Shown: positions 8,562 to 18,474, counted from the first letter of the stretch. The stretch is DNA of 64,000 nt from [Clostridium] celerecrescens 18A (GCF_002797975.1 NZ_PGET01000001.1:992001-1056000), one strand, 5' to 3'. Numbers and translations are program-made. Notes: generated from the letters alone by a model not told the origin.

Positions 8562-9464
8562 ATGAAAAAGATTCTATTTATATTTAATCCGCGTTCCGGG
8601 AAGGCTCAGATCAGGAATAAGCTGATGGATATCCTGGATATTTTTACAAAAGCCGGTTATGAATTGTTGGTTCATGTGACACAGCGGACAGGTGATGCAA
8701 TGGAGGCTGCTGCAGCATACGGGGATAGTGTTGATCTGGTTGTGTGCAGCGGCGGAGACGGGACTTTAAATGAAACCATAAGCGGTCTCATGAAATTGGA
8801 TAATATTCCAGACCTGGGATATATCCCTGCCGGTTCCACCAATGATTTTGCTTCCAGCTTAAAGATTTCCAAAAGCATGGTAAAAGCGGCAGAAGCGGCG
8901 GTTTTTGGCGAGCCTTTTCCCATTGATATCGGCTGTTTCTGCGGGGACAGGCACTTTGTGTATATTGCAGCGTTCGGGGCCTTTACAGAGGTTTCCTATT
9001 TAACCCCTCAGGATAAGAAGAATGTCCTGGGGCATCAGGCGTATATGCTGGAAGGCATGAAGAGCCTGGCTTCCATACAGTCCTATGAGCTGCGGATTGA
9101 GTGTGAAGAACTCACGCTGGAAGGGGAGTTTATTTTCGGCATGATAACCAATACCATGAGCGTCGGGGGCTTTAAAGGGCTTGTGACACAGGATGTGGCT
9201 CTTGACGACGGTGAATTTGAAGTGCTGTTAATACGGACACCCAAAACTCCTCTGGATTTGACAAATATCATTAATTACATGTTTCTGAAGGAAGAACCAA
9301 ATGAATACGTCCATAAATTTCGGACAAGGTCTTTGAGAATTCTCTCAAAAGAGCCTATTGACTGGGTATTAGATGGGGAATTTGGCGGGACCAGGAGGGA
9401 AGTAAACATCATAAATTTAAAGAAAAGAATCCGTATTATGAGAAAAACGCCGAAAAAGCTATAA
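8562..9464 (+). CDS. Diacylglycerol/lipid kinase family protein
   Basis: 300 residues of the DagK/YegS/sphingosine-kinase fold. The N-terminal domain has the nucleotide motif GGDGTLNE (about 64-71) and the PAGSTNDFA substrate loop; the C-terminal beta-sandwich contains LDDGEFEVLLIRT. It phosphorylates a lipid, most likely diacylglycerol released during lipoteichoic acid or membrane turnover, but the substrate is not provable from sequence. It starts 4 bp after mutY with AGGTGAT upstream. A possible promoter for rpoD follows in the next 100 bp. Confidence 0.9.
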   Translation: MKKILFIFNPRSGKAQIRNKLMDILDIFTKAGYELLVHVTQRTGDAMEAAAAYGDSVDLVVCSGGDGTLNETISGLMKLDNIPDLGYIPAGSTNDFASSLKISKSMVKAAEAAVFGEPFPIDIGCFCGDRHFVYIAAFGAFTEVSYLTPQDKKNVLGHQAYMLEGMKSLASIQSYELRIECEELTLEGEFIFGMITNTMSVGGFKGLVTQDVALDDGEFEVLLIRTPKTPLDLTNIINYMFLKEEPNEYVHKFRTRSLRILSKEPIDWVLDGEFGGTRREVNIINLKKRIRIMRKTPKKL

Positions 9465-9488
9465 AACTGCTTTTTTGGCAGAAATATG

Positions 9489-9517
9489 TTGAAATATGGA
9501 TTCCGGTAGTATATAAT
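9489..9517 (+). promoter_or_regulatory. Predicted SigA promoter for rpoD
   Basis: TTGAAA (9489-9494), 17-bp spacer, TATAAT (9512-9517), in the 104-bp gap before rpoD. It suggests rpoD can be transcribed by its own product. The upstream CTGC/GCAG flank with GCAGAAATAT resembles the nfeD promoter flank. Confidence 0.7.
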
Positions 9518-9568
9518 GAAAAGTTGTGTGGGCTTTATGTATACCTCTTAGCGAAAGGACGTTATTAA

Positions 9569-10711
9569 GTGGAAAAGGATAATTTTTTAGATAAGCTTGG
9601 AAAACTGGTCGAACTTGCAAAAACGAAGCATAATGCGTTGGACGTAACGGAGATTAATAACTTCTTTATGGGGGAAGAACTGACAACAGAGCAGATGGAT
9701 CAGATTTATACGTACCTGGAGAATCGCGGCGTAGACGTGATTCCGGTCATTGACGACTCCGTTTTAACTGAAGATGTGCTCATGTCAGACGACCTGCTTT
9801 TGGATGATGATCTTGATGACGGCTTTATTAAGGAAATGGATGAAGAAGATATTGATCTTGACGCCATTGACTTGCTGGAGGGCATCGGAACGGAAGACCC
9901 TGTCCGCATGTACCTGAAGGAAATTGGCACGGTACCACTTTTGAATGCAGAGGAAGAACTGCGCCTTGCTAAGAGAAAAGCGGATGGTGATGATGATGCC
10001 AAAGAACGCTTGATCGAAGCAAACCTTCGCCTTGTAGTCAGCATAGCAAAGCGTTATACAGGCCGTGGAATGAGTTTCCTTGATTTGGTTCAGGAAGGAA
10101 ATTTAGGCCTTATTAAAGGCGTGGAAAAATTTGATTATACCAAAGGTTATAAATTAAGTACATATGCTACCTGGTGGATACGCCAGTCTGTAACCAGAGC
10201 CCTTGCAGACCAGGCCAGAACAATCCGTGTGCCTGTGCATATGGTAGAAACGATTAATAAGATGTCCAAGATGCAGAGAAAGCTGACTCTTGAGCTTGGA
10301 TATGAGCCGTCTGTTTCAGAACTGGCGGAAGCTCTTGACATGTCAGAGGATAAGGTTATGGAGATCATGCAGATCGCCAGAGAACCTGCATCCCTTGAAA
10401 CTCCCATTGGTGAAGAAGATGATTCCAACCTGGGAGATTTCGTGGCTGATAATAATGTTGTGACTCCGGAAGGTAATGTAGAATCCGTTATGCTGAGAGA
10501 GCACATTGATGCTCTTCTTGGAGATTTAAAGGAGAGAGAACGCCAGGTGATCGTACTCAGATTTGGATTAGAGGATGGCCATCCCCGTACTTTGGAAGAA
10601 GTAGGAAAAGAGTTTAATGTTACCAGGGAGCGTATCAGGCAGATAGAAGCGAAGGCTCTTAGAAAGCTTAGAAATCCTGTCCGCAGTAAAAGGATCAGGG
10701 ATTTCCTATAG
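9569..10711 (+). CDS. rpoD: RNA polymerase primary sigma factor SigA
   Basis: 380-residue housekeeping sigma-70. Region 1.1 is followed by a strongly acidic stretch ([13 protein letters not shown]), region 1.2 [12 protein letters not shown], region 2 with [17 protein letters not shown] for -10 melting, region 3, and region 4.2 [17 protein letters not shown] for -35 recognition, ending [14 protein letters not shown]. The start is a GTG at 9569 with AAAGGA 9 bp upstream. In many Firmicutes dnaG precedes rpoD; here a lipid kinase does and no dnaG is seen. Terminated by the hairpin at 10720. Confidence 0.97.
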   Translation: MEKDNFLDKLGKLVELAKTKHNALDVTEINNFFMGEELTTEQMDQIYTYLENRGVDVIPVIDDSVLTEDVLMSDDLLLDDDLDDGFIKEMDEEDIDLDAIDLLEGIGTEDPVRMYLKEIGTVPLLNAEEELRLAKRKADGDDDAKERLIEANLRLVVSIAKRYTGRGMSFLDLVQEGNLGLIKGVEKFDYTKGYKLSTYATWWIRQSVTRALADQARTIRVPVHMVETINKMSKMQRKLTLELGYEPSVSELAEALDMSEDKVMEIMQIAREPASLETPIGEEDDSNLGDFVADNNVVTPEGNVESVMLREHIDALLGDLKERERQVIVLRFGLEDGHPRTLEEVGKEFNVTRERIRQIEAKALRKLRNPVRSKRIRDFL

Positions 10712-10719
10712 GAAACAAG

Positions 10720-10750
10720 AGGCGTTGCAGGTTGCTGCAGACGCCTTTTT
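10720..10750 (+). terminator. Rho-independent terminator after rpoD
   Basis: AGGCGT-TGCAG pairs with CTGCAG-ACGCCT, followed by TTTTTG. It separates rpoD from queH, whose ribosome site is 20 bp further. Confidence 0.8.
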
Positions 10751-10782
10751 GTGCTTTTGAAAACAGCAGGGAAGGAGCTACC

Positions 10783-11418
10783 ATGAACCAGAGGAATTAT
10801 CAGAAGGAATTGGATCAGGTCATTGCAGAATTAGAGGAACAGGGAAAAGTTCCCAGGCTGCTTTTACATAGCTGTTGTGCTCCGTGCAGCAGTTATGTGC
10901 TGGAATATTTATCCCGTTATTTTGAAATAACCGTGTATTTCTATAATCCCAATATAGATCAGCCGGTTGAATACAAAAGACGGGTGAAAGAGCAGGAAAG
11001 GCTCATTGCATCTATGGATTTTATTCATCCTGTGACTTTGGAAACAGGAGCTTATGAACCGGAAGAATTTCACCGGATTGTGAGAGGTCTTGAAAAGGAG
11101 CCGGAAGGCGGTGCCAGATGTTTTAAATGCTATGAACTGCGCCTCCAGGAGGCTGCAAAGGTTGCTCAAGCCGGGCGCTTTGATTATTTCACCACCACTC
11201 TGTCCATAAGCCCTTTAAAGAATGCGGAAAAGCTCAATGAGATCGGTGAGAAGCTTGCAAAAGAGTATCGCGTCGCTTATCTTCCCTCTGATTTCAAGAA
11301 AAAAAATGGATTTAAGCGGTCTGTAGAGCTTTCTGAGAAATATGGTTTATACAGGCAGGATTACTGCGGCTGTTTCTATTCCCAGAAAGAAAGGCAGAAG
11401 CTTTCGGAAATTTCTTAG
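10783..11418 (+). CDS. queH: Epoxyqueuosine reductase QueH
   Basis: 211-residue DUF208/QueH protein, the non-cobalamin enzyme that reduces epoxyqueuosine to queuosine in tRNA. Conserved Cys pairs are HSCCAPC (Cys31, Cys32, Cys35), RCFKCYELR (about 109) and DYCGCFYS near the C-terminus, which hold the Fe-S and metal sites. ATG 10783 follows GAAGGAG; an upstream TTG frame opens inside the rpoD terminator and is unlikely. No queG is present in the window. It reads as a single gene between rpoD and ptsH. Confidence 0.92.
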   Translation: MNQRNYQKELDQVIAELEEQGKVPRLLLHSCCAPCSSYVLEYLSRYFEITVYFYNPNIDQPVEYKRRVKEQERLIASMDFIHPVTLETGAYEPEEFHRIVRGLEKEPEGGARCFKCYELRLQEAAKVAQAGRFDYFTTTLSISPLKNAEKLNEIGEKLAKEYRVAYLPSDFKKKNGFKRSVELSEKYGLYRQDYCGCFYSQKERQKLSEIS

Positions 11419-11465
11419 ATAGGAAAATGCTTTGTAAAATATGTAAAAAGACACACTGGTTTGTC

Positions 11466-11494
11466 TTGACACAAATTGGATATTGTTATAAAAT
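11466..11494 (+). promoter_or_regulatory. Predicted strong SigA promoter for ptsH
   Basis: Consensus TTGACA (11466-11471), 17-bp spacer, TAAAAT (11489-11494). The start would be near 11501, giving a leader of about 39 nt. Confidence 0.75.
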
Positions 11495-11539
11495 TAACTG
11501 CAAGGAGTATAAAAAATTGAGGATAAAGGAGATAAAAAT

Positions 11540-11806
11540 ATGTTATCAAAAACACTGACCGTAGTAAATCCATCCGGACTTCATTTAAGACCAGCAGGTG
11601 TTCTTTCCCAGACGGCTATGAAATTTAAATCCGATGTGATCATCGAATATGGAGAGAAGAGAATCGTAGCTAAGAGCGTGTTAAACGTTATGGCAGCCGG
11701 AATCAAATGCGGAACAGAGATCAAATTGATCTGTGAAGGCGAAGATGAGGCAGCAGCAATGAAAACCATGACGGAAGCAATTGAAAGCGGACTTGGAGAG
11801 ATGTAA
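11540..11806 (+). CDS. ptsH: Phosphocarrier protein HPr
   Basis: 88-residue HPr. His15 in NPSGLHLRPAG is the residue phosphorylated by enzyme I, and Ser46 in AKSVLNVMAAG is in the position phosphorylated by HPr kinase, so both sugar transport and CcpA-type catabolite signalling are possible. ptsI is not adjacent. It is a monocistronic unit with a consensus promoter and a strong terminator. The crh paralogue lacks His15, so this is HPr rather than Crh. Confidence 0.95.
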   Translation: MLSKTLTVVNPSGLHLRPAGVLSQTAMKFKSDVIIEYGEKRIVAKSVLNVMAAGIKCGTEIKLICEGEDEAAAMKTMTEAIESGLGEM

Positions 11807-11836
11807 TTCAGTTTTAAATTTAAAAAAAGTTAGTAT

Positions 11837-11869
11837 AAGCCCTGGGAAGAAAATCCCGGGGCTTTTTCT
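11837..11869 (+). terminator. Rho-independent terminator after ptsH
   Basis: AAGCCCTGGGA pairs with TCCCGGGGCTT (one G-U), then TTTTT. Downstream, 11870-12107 is AT-rich with no gene or clear signal; the rest of the 607-bp gap holds the gltB promoter and repeat array listed separately. Confidence 0.85.
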
Positions 11870-12107
11870 GCATAAAAATGAGTGGGATTATGAGGGAAAG
11901 CAGTATAGAAGTTGTGAATATGAAATGCAGACTTAATGATTGAAAGTGAAAACTTCATAAAATTAGAAGTTTGTGCCAGTATCCTTAAAAGGACGTAAAA
12001 TTGTGTTATATCGGGAGAAAAAATATTGATGCAGATTAAAATTGTAAGAATATAATTTGATTAATGTGTTAATGTCAAATTATCTGAAAATTAAAGAATA
12101 AAACTCG

Positions 12108-12136
12108 TTTACAAGGAGAAAAAAATGTAGTATTAT
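12108..12136 (+). promoter_or_regulatory. Predicted promoter for gltB-gltD
   Basis: TTTACA (12108-12113), 17-bp spacer, TATTAT (12131-12136). A second, weaker candidate upstream pairs TTGATG (12026) with TATAAT (12051) at 19 bp. From the proximal promoter the leader would be about 270 nt and would contain the whole repeat array. Confidence 0.5.
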
Positions 12137-12201
12137 CAACTAAAATTTACTGTTACTCATTGGTGCCACATAAGAAGAGGAAGTAATCAGGAGTGTTTAA
12201 A

Positions 12202-12402
12202 AACATGGGCAGGGAAAAGGGACGCCCTCTGGGCGACCGCCAAACCCAAGAAGCATGTGCAATTGAGAGGAACGCCCTCCGGGCAAACCATCAAACCCAA
12301 GAAGCATGTGCGATTGAGAGGAATGCCTAAAGCATTGGCAAGAAAAAGGAACGCCCTCCGGACATATCGTTATGTCCAACTAGCAAGGGCAAAAGAGAGG
12401 AA
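12202..12402 (+). repeat. Tandem array of repeat family 1 in the gltB leader
   Basis: A 3'-half unit (ACATGGGCAGGG from about 12202) is followed by a full unit at 12222-12271, a second at 12272-12322, a short deletion derivative at about 12323-12350 and a full diverged unit at 12351-12402. Units begin ACGCCCTCYGGG and end GAGAGGA. The first two share AAACCCAAGAAGCATGTGC. In the third the middle is GGACATA-TCGT-TATGTCC, a perfect hairpin replacing the GGG/CCC blocks of its neighbours. The array ends 11 bp before the gltB ATG, and the repeated GAGAGGA could serve as a ribosome site. Confidence 0.8.
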
Positions 12403-12413
12403 AGGAAGAGATT

Positions 12414-15400
12414 ATGGATAAAGGTTTACAATCCCCTAATAAAAAGGAGTTGCCGGGCCTATATGATCCCCGCTTTGAGCATGATAACTGCGGCATCGGT
12501 GCGGTTGCCAACATAAAAGGCGTGAAGACTCACCGGACGGTGGATCAGGCTCTCCATATCGTAGAGAATCTGGAACACCGTGCAGGAAAGGATGCGGAAG
12601 GAAAGACAGGAGACGGAGTTGGAATCATGCTTCAGATCTCCCATAAGTTTTTTAAAAAGGTGACAAAGCCTCTGGGCATAGAGCTTGGTGAGGAGAGGGA
12701 ATATGGTGTTGGTATGTTTTTCTTTCCACAGGACGAGCTTGCCAGAAATCAAGCCAAAAAAATGTTCGAGATCATTGTAAAGAAAGAGGGGCTTGAATTT
12801 ACAGGTTGGAGGGATGTGCCTATACATCCGGAGCTGATCGGTGCCAAGGCGGTGGACTGTATGCCCTGCATTGCCCAGGGCTTTGTAAAAAAGCCAGCTG
12901 ATACGGCCAAAGGATTGGAGTTTGACCGGAAGCTTTATGTGTCAAGACGGATTTTCGAACAAAGCAACGACAATACCTATGTGGTTTCCTTAAGCAGCAG
13001 AACCATTGTATATAAGGGCATGTTTTTGGTGAAGGAACTTAGGAAGTTTTTTCCGGACCTCCAGGATAAGGATTATGAATCTGCTGTTGCAGTGGTTCAT
13101 TCCCGGTTCAGTACCAATACAAACCCAAGCTGGATGAGAGCCCATCCCAACCGCCTTATTGTTCATAATGGTGAGATCAATACCATTCGCGGAAATGTGG
13201 ATAAGATGATGGCAAGGGAAGAGAATATGGAGTCCGAGTATTTCCGGTATGACATGCATAAGGTCCTTCCTATCATTAACCAGGAAGGTTCCGATTCCGC
13301 CATGCTTGACAATGCGCTGGAATTTATGATGATGAGCGGAATGGATCTTCCCCTTTCTGTTATGGTGACCATTCCTGCACCATGGGAGCATGACAAATCC
13401 ATGCCTCAGGAAATCAAGGACTTTTACCGTTACTATGCAACCATGATGGAACCTTGGGACGGACCGGCTTCCATCGTATTCAGTGACGGCGACCTGGTTG
13501 GTGCCGTACTGGACCGCAATGGCCTTCGTCCGTCCAGATACTACATTACCGATGAGGACCAGATGATCCTGGCTTCTGAGGTGGGCGCCATTGATATCGA
13601 GCAGAGCCATGTGGTGCGAAAAGAGCGCCTTCGTCCAGGCAAGATGCTTCTCATTGATACCGTTAAGGGATGCCTGGTCAGCGATGAGGAGCTGAAAGAA
13701 TATTATGCGGCCCGCCAGCCTTATGGGGAATGGCTGGATTCCAATTTAATTGAGCTGAGAAAGCTGCCCATCCCCAATATAGGGGTTCCTGCCATGAACA
13801 GAGAGGAAAGGGCGAAGCTGCAGAAGACTTATGGTTATACCTATGAGGAATACAAAACCATGATCCTTCCCATGGCCTTAAACGGTGCGGAAGCAGTTTC
13901 AGCCATGGGAGCAGACAGTCCCCTGGCGGTATTAAGCAAAAAGCACCAGCCCCTTTTCAATTATTTCAAACAGCTCTTTGCCCAGGTTACCAATCCGCCC
14001 ATTGATTCCATCCGGGAAGAGATCGTTACCTCTACCACGGTTTATGTGGGTGAGGAAGGGAATATCCTGGAGGAGACGGCGGAAAACTGCAAGATCCTGA
14101 AAGTCAATAATCCCATACTTACCTGTACGGACCTTCTGAAGATTAAAAATATGAAGAAGCCGGGCTTTAAGGTAGAAGTGATTCCCATTACCTACTATAA
14201 AAATACTTCCCTGGAAAAAGCCATTGACAGGCTGTTTCTTGAGGTAGACCGGGCGCACCATGATGGTGCGAATATCATCATCTTGTCTGACCGGGATATT
14301 GACGAAAACCATTTGCCCATTCCTTCCCTGCTTGCGGTATCGGCTTTGCAGCAGCATCTTGTCAAAACAAAGAAGAGGACTTCTGTGGCGCTTATACTGG
14401 AAAGCGGAGAGCCAAGAGAAGTACATCACTTTGCTACTTTGCTGGGATATGGAGCCTGTGCCATAAATCCCTACCTGGCCCAGGAATCCATTCGTTCCCT
14501 CATTGAAAAGGGCATGCTGGATAAAGATTATTATGCGGCCGTAGAGGATTACAACGCGGCAGTTCTTCACGGCATTGTAAAGATAGCTTCCAAGATGGGA
14601 ATCTCTACCATACAGTCCTACCAGGGAGCCCAGATTTTTGAGGCAATCGGCATTTCAAAGAAAGTGATTGACAAATATTTTACCGATACGGTGAGCAGAG
14701 TGGGAGGAATCACCCTGGATGACATAGCCAATGATGTGGATGTCCTTCACTCAGCAGCCTTTGATCCCCTTGGCCTTGACGTGGATTTGACCCTGGACAG
14801 TGTGGGAAGCCATAAGGAGAGAGCAGGGCAAGAGGAACATTTATACAATCCTCTTACCATCCATCTCTTACAGGAAGCGGCCAGAACCGGCAGCTACGAG
14901 ACTTTCAAAGAATATACCCATGCCTTGACGGAAGAGGGACAGACGGTTAATTTAAGAAGTCTTTTGGACTTTGATTATTCCAAAACAAAGGAAATTCCTT
15001 TGGAAGAGGTGGAAAGCGAAGAATCCATTGTTAAACGGTTTAAAACAGGAGCTATGTCTTACGGATCCATTTCCCAGGAAGCTCATGAAACCCTGGCGAT
15101 TGCCATGAACCGGATTCATGGAAAATCCAACAGCGGCGAGGGAGGCGAAAGCCTGGAGCGTCTGACCGTAGGTCCGGACGGCGTAAACCGATGTTCTGCT
15201 ATCAAGCAGGTTGCTTCCGGACGATTTGGAGTAACCTCAAGGTATCTGGTAAGTGCCAGAGAAATCCAGATTAAAATGGCTCAGGGAGCGAAGCCGGGAG
15301 AAGGAGGCCAGCTTCCAGGCGGGAAGGTATATCCGTGGGTTGCCAAAACCAGGCATTCCACGACAGGAGTAGGTCTTATCTCTCCGCCGCCTCACCATGA

Positions 15401-16973
15401 TATTTATTCCATTGAGGATCTGGCCCAGCTGATTTATGACTTGAAAAATTCGAATACCAATGCCAGGATTTCTGTTAAACTGGTTTCTGAGGCAGGAGTG
15501 GGCACAGTAGCCGCAGGTGTTGCAAAGGCCGGTGCACAGGTAATCCTTATTTCCGCCTTTGACGGCGGAACCGGTGCGGCTCCAAGAAATTCTATTTATA
15601 ATGCAGGGCTTCCATGGGAGCTTGGTGTAGCGGAGGCTCATCAGACCCTGATTATGAATGGGTTAAGGGATAAGGTGATCCTGGAGACAGACGGGAAGCT
15701 GATGACGGGGCGGGATGTTGCCATTGCCTGTGCCCTGGGAGCGGAGGAGTTCGGCTTTGCTACAGCCCCTCTTGTGACCATGGGCTGTGTCATGATGAGA
15801 GTCTGTAATCTGGATACTTGTCCGGTGGGCATTGCCACCCAGAATCCGGAGCTTAGGAAGCGCTTTAAAGGAAAACCGGAACACGTAATCAATTTCATGA
15901 ATTTTATTGCCAAAGAGCTTCGGGAATATATGGCAAAGCTTGGTATCCGCACCGTAGATGAACTTGTGGGAAGGACGGATCTGTTAAAGAAGAAAGCCAG
16001 TATTCCTTCTGAAAGAGCTGGAAAGGTGGATTTTTCCGCTATATTGGGAAATTCCTATGCTGGGCAGAAGCTTTTAGGATACGATAAGAAACAGGTATAT
16101 GATTTTGAACTAGAGAAAACCATAGATGAGAAGATCATCCTTAAGAAATTAAGAGATGCTCTGCGGGCCGGTCAGAAAAAGAGCCTTCATATCGATATTT
16201 CCAATACGGATCGGGCCCTGGGTACCATATTTGGCTCGGAAATTACCAGACTTTATCCGGATGGGCTTTTGGAGGATACCTTTACCATCAACTGTACGGG
16301 CAGCGGCGGTCAGAGCTTTGGAGCCTTTATTCCAAAGGGCCTTACTTTAGAGCTGGTGGGCGACAGCAACGATTATTTTGGAAAGGGACTTTCTGGCGGC
16401 AAGCTGGTGGTTTATCCGCCCCAGGGCGTTAAATTTAAGGCTGAGGATAACATTATCATCGGAAATGTGGCCTTATACGGCGCTACAAACGGAAAGGCAT
16501 TTATCTGCGGGATCGCAGGCGAACGTTTCTGTGTCCGGAACTCTGGAGCAACCGCTGTTGTGGAAGGTGTGGGAGACCATGGCTGCGAATACATGACAGG
16601 CGGGCGCGTGGTGGTGCTGGGGCCCACTGGCAAAAACTTTGCTGCAGGAATGAGCGGCGGCATCGCCTATGTTCTGGATGAAAAGAGAGATTTATATAAG
16701 AGGCTTAATAAGGAAATGGTTTCCTTTGAAGAAGTTACCAATAAATACGATGTTCTTGAATTAAAAGACATGATCAAAGAACATGTGGCTTACACCAATT
16801 CCGCAAAAGGAAAAGAGATTCTTGATAACTTTGGAGAGTATCTTCCTAAGTTTAAGAAGGTCATGCCTCATGATTACAGACGCATGCTGAACACCATCGT
16901 TCAGATGGAGGAAAAAGGGTTAAGCAGCGAACAGGCACAGATTGAAGCATTTTATGCCAACACAAAGAAGTAA
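12414..16973 (+). CDS. gltB: Glutamate synthase large subunit
   Basis: 1519-residue alpha subunit of NADPH-type glutamate synthase, which makes two glutamates from glutamine and 2-oxoglutarate with GltD supplying electrons. The class II amidotransferase domain begins at Cys26 (NCGIGAVAN) after a 25-residue propeptide that must be removed. The central and FMN-binding synthase domains follow (GEGGQLPGGKVYPWVAKTR, then the 3Fe-4S Cys set CVMMRVCNLDTCPVG), and a C-terminal beta-helix domain (GGQSFGAF, GMSGGIAYVLD) ends the protein. Full length. The ATG at 12414 is preceded by GAGGAAAGGAAG. It sits directly behind the repeat array and 13 bp before gltD. Confidence 0.96.
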   Translation: MDKGLQSPNKKELPGLYDPRFEHDNCGIGAVANIKGVKTHRTVDQALHIVENLEHRAGKDAEGKTGDGVGIMLQISHKFFKKVTKPLGIELGEEREYGVGMFFFPQDELARNQAKKMFEIIVKKEGLEFTGWRDVPIHPELIGAKAVDCMPCIAQGFVKKPADTAKGLEFDRKLYVSRRIFEQSNDNTYVVSLSSRTIVYKGMFLVKELRKFFPDLQDKDYESAVAVVHSRFSTNTNPSWMRAHPNRLIVHNGEINTIRGNVDKMMAREENMESEYFRYDMHKVLPIINQEGSDSAMLDNALEFMMMSGMDLPLSVMVTIPAPWEHDKSMPQEIKDFYRYYATMMEPWDGPASIVFSDGDLVGAVLDRNGLRPSRYYITDEDQMILASEVGAIDIEQSHVVRKERLRPGKMLLIDTVKGCLVSDEELKEYYAARQPYGEWLDSNLIELRKLPIPNIGVPAMNREERAKLQKTYGYTYEEYKTMILPMALNGAEAVSAMGADSPLAVLSKKHQPLFNYFKQLFAQVTNPPIDSIREEIVTSTTVYVGEEGNILEETAENCKILKVNNPILTCTDLLKIKNMKKPGFKVEVIPITYYKNTSLEKAIDRLFLEVDRAHHDGANIIILSDRDIDENHLPIPSLLAVSALQQHLVKTKKRTSVALILESGEPREVHHFATLLGYGACAINPYLAQESIRSLIEKGMLDKDYYAAVEDYNAAVLHGIVKIASKMGISTIQSYQGAQIFEAIGISKKVIDKYFTDTVSRVGGITLDDIANDVDVLHSAAFDPLGLDVDLTLDSVGSHKERAGQEEHLYNPLTIHLLQEAARTGSYETFKEYTHALTEEGQTVNLRSLLDFDYSKTKEIPLEEVESEESIVKRFKTGAMSYGSISQEAHETLAIAMNRIHGKSNSGEGGESLERLTVGPDGVNRCSAIKQVASGRFGVTSRYLVSAREIQIKMAQGAKPGEGGQLPGGKVYPWVAKTRHSTTGVGLISPPPHHDIYSIEDLAQLIYDLKNSNTNARISVKLVSEAGVGTVAAGVAKAGAQVILISAFDGGTGAAPRNSIYNAGLPWELGVAEAHQTLIMNGLRDKVILETDGKLMTGRDVAIACALGAEEFGFATAPLVTMGCVMMRVCNLDTCPVGIATQNPELRKRFKGKPEHVINFMNFIAKELREYMAKLGIRTVDELVGRTDLLKKKASIPSERAGKVDFSAILGNSYAGQKLLGYDKKQVYDFELEKTIDEKIILKKLRDALRAGQKKSLHIDISNTDRALGTIFGSEITRLYPDGLLEDTFTINCTGSGGQSFGAFIPKGLTLELVGDSNDYFGKGLSGGKLVVYPPQGVKFKAEDNIIIGNVALYGATNGKAFICGIAGERFCVRNSGATAVVEGVGDHGCEYMTGGRVVVLGPTGKNFAAGMSGGIAYVLDEKRDLYKRLNKEMVSFEEVTNKYDVLELKDMIKEHVAYTNSAKGKEILDNFGEYLPKFKKVMPHDYRRMLNTIVQMEEKGLSSEQAQIEAFYANTKK

Positions 16974-16986
16974 GGAGGAGCTGATC

Positions 16987-18474
16987 ATGGGAAAGCCAAC
17001 AGGATTTTTAGAATACAGCAGAAAAACAGGAAAAGCGGTAGACCCCAAGGCTCGTATTAAGAATTATAACGAGTTCCACCTGCCTCTTTCTGAAAAAGAA
17101 CAAAAATGCCAGGGTGCGCGCTGCATGGACTGCGGCGTCCCCTTCTGCCAGTCCGGTATGATCTTAAAAGGTATGGTTTCCGGCTGCCCCCTTAACAATC
17201 TGATCCCGGAATGGAATGAGCTTGTTTACACCGGGACATGGCAGCAGGCCTACAACAGGCTGAAAAAAACCAATAGTTTTCCGGAATTTACCGCCAGGGT
17301 GTGCCCGGCTCCCTGTGAAGCCGCATGTACCTGCGGGTTAAATGGAGATCCGGTGAGCATCAAGGAAAATGAGTACGCCATCATTGAACGTGCTTATGAA
17401 AGCGGCATAGCAGGTCCCATCCCGCCAAAGATCCGCACCGGGAAAAAAGTGGCCGTCATCGGTTCCGGCCCGGCAGGTCTGGCAGCAGCAGATCAACTGA
17501 ACAAACGGGGGCACAGCGTTACTGTATTGGAAAGGGAGGACCGCATAGGTGGTCTTCTCATGTATGGGATCCCCAATATGAAGCTGGAAAAGCATGTGAT
17601 AGACCGGAAGGTGGAGATCATGAAGCAGGAAGGAGTGACGTTCCTGACAGGCACTGATATTGGAAAAAACCAGAAGGCCAAAGATCTGTTAAAGGAATAT
17701 GACCGCATCATCCTGGCCTGCGGGGCTTCCAATCCTAGGGATTTAAAGGTTCCGGGAAGAGATGGGGGAGGAATTTATTTTGCAGTAGATTTTTTAAAGT
17801 CAACCACAAAAAGCTTATTGAATTCCAACTTACAGGATAACAGCCATATTTCCGCAAAAGGTAAGCACGTCATCGTCATCGGCGGCGGTGACACGGGTAA
17901 CGACTGTGTGGGAACGGCCATCCGCCATGGGTGTGCTTCCGTCACCCAGCTTGAGATGATGCCAAAGCTCCCTGAAAAAAGAACCCCTGATAATAGCTGG
18001 CCCGAATGGCCGAAAGTTCTGAAGACTGATTACGGCCAGGAAGAATCCATTGCCGTATTCGGAAAGGACCCCAGGGTATACCAGACGACGGTAAAGGAAT
18101 TTATTAAGGATAAGTCCGGCAAAATAGTGAAAGCCGTGCTCATGGGACTGGAGCCTAAAACGGATGAAAAGACCGGCCGTTTAAACATGGAGCCAGTAGC
18201 CGGCAGTGAGAGAGAAGTTCCGGCCGATATTGTTTTAATTGCAGCAGGATTTCTGGGCGCCCAGACTTATGTTGCTGATGCTTTTGGCGTGAAATTAAAC
18301 GGCAGAAGTAATGTGGAGACAGAAGAGGGGAAATATAAGACGAATGTAGATAAAGTATTTGCAGCCGGTGATATGCGCCGGGGACAATCGCTGGTAGTTT
18401 GGGCGATCAGGGAAGGCCGGGAAGTGGCAAAGGAAGTTGATAGGAGCTTAATGGGGTATTCCAACCTGGCATAG
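16987..18474 (+). CDS. gltD: Glutamate synthase small subunit
   Basis: 495-residue beta subunit that passes electrons from NAD(P)H through FAD and two 4Fe-4S clusters to GltB. The N-terminal Cys clusters are CQGARCMDCGVPFC with GCPLNN, and VCPAPCEAACTCG. The FAD-binding GSGPAGLAAADQL and NAD(P)-binding GGGDTGNDC motifs follow, and AAGDMRRGQSLVVWAI closes the FAD site. ATG 16987 follows TAAGGAGGAG; in-frame codons further 5' overlap the end of gltB. The unit ends at the terminator at 18504. Confidence 0.96.
   Translation: MGKPTGFLEYSRKTGKAVDPKARIKNYNEFHLPLSEKEQKCQGARCMDCGVPFCQSGMILKGMVSGCPLNNLIPEWNELVYTGTWQQAYNRLKKTNSFPEFTARVCPAPCEAACTCGLNGDPVSIKENEYAIIERAYESGIAGPIPPKIRTGKKVAVIGSGPAGLAAADQLNKRGHSVTVLEREDRIGGLLMYGIPNMKLEKHVIDRKVEIMKQEGVTFLTGTDIGKNQKAKDLLKEYDRIILACGASNPRDLKVPGRDGGGIYFAVDFLKSTTKSLLNSNLQDNSHISAKGKHVIVIGGGDTGNDCVGTAIRHGCASVTQLEMMPKLPEKRTPDNSWPEWPKVLKTDYGQEESIAVFGKDPRVYQTTVKEFIKDKSGKIVKAVLMGLEPKTDEKTGRLNMEPVAGSEREVPADIVLIAAGFLGAQTYVADAFGVKLNGRSNVETEEGKYKTNVDKVFAAGDMRRGQSLVVWAIREGREVAKEVDRSLMGYSNLA

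Noticed and set aside
12197..12379. Minus-strand 60-codon open frame before gltB
   Set aside because: It is generated by the tandem repeats themselves, has no ribosome site and encodes repeated peptide segments.
12202..12402. CRISPR array
   Set aside because: Units are directly adjacent and diverged, with no regular unique spacers and no cas genes nearby.
12990..13610. 206-codon minus-strand frame inside gltB
   Set aside because: It lies wholly within a confidently identified gene, lacks a ribosome site and matches no family I recognise.
16942..16986. Earlier start for gltD
   Set aside because: It overlaps the end of gltB and lies upstream of the strong ribosome site GGAGG before ATG 16987.
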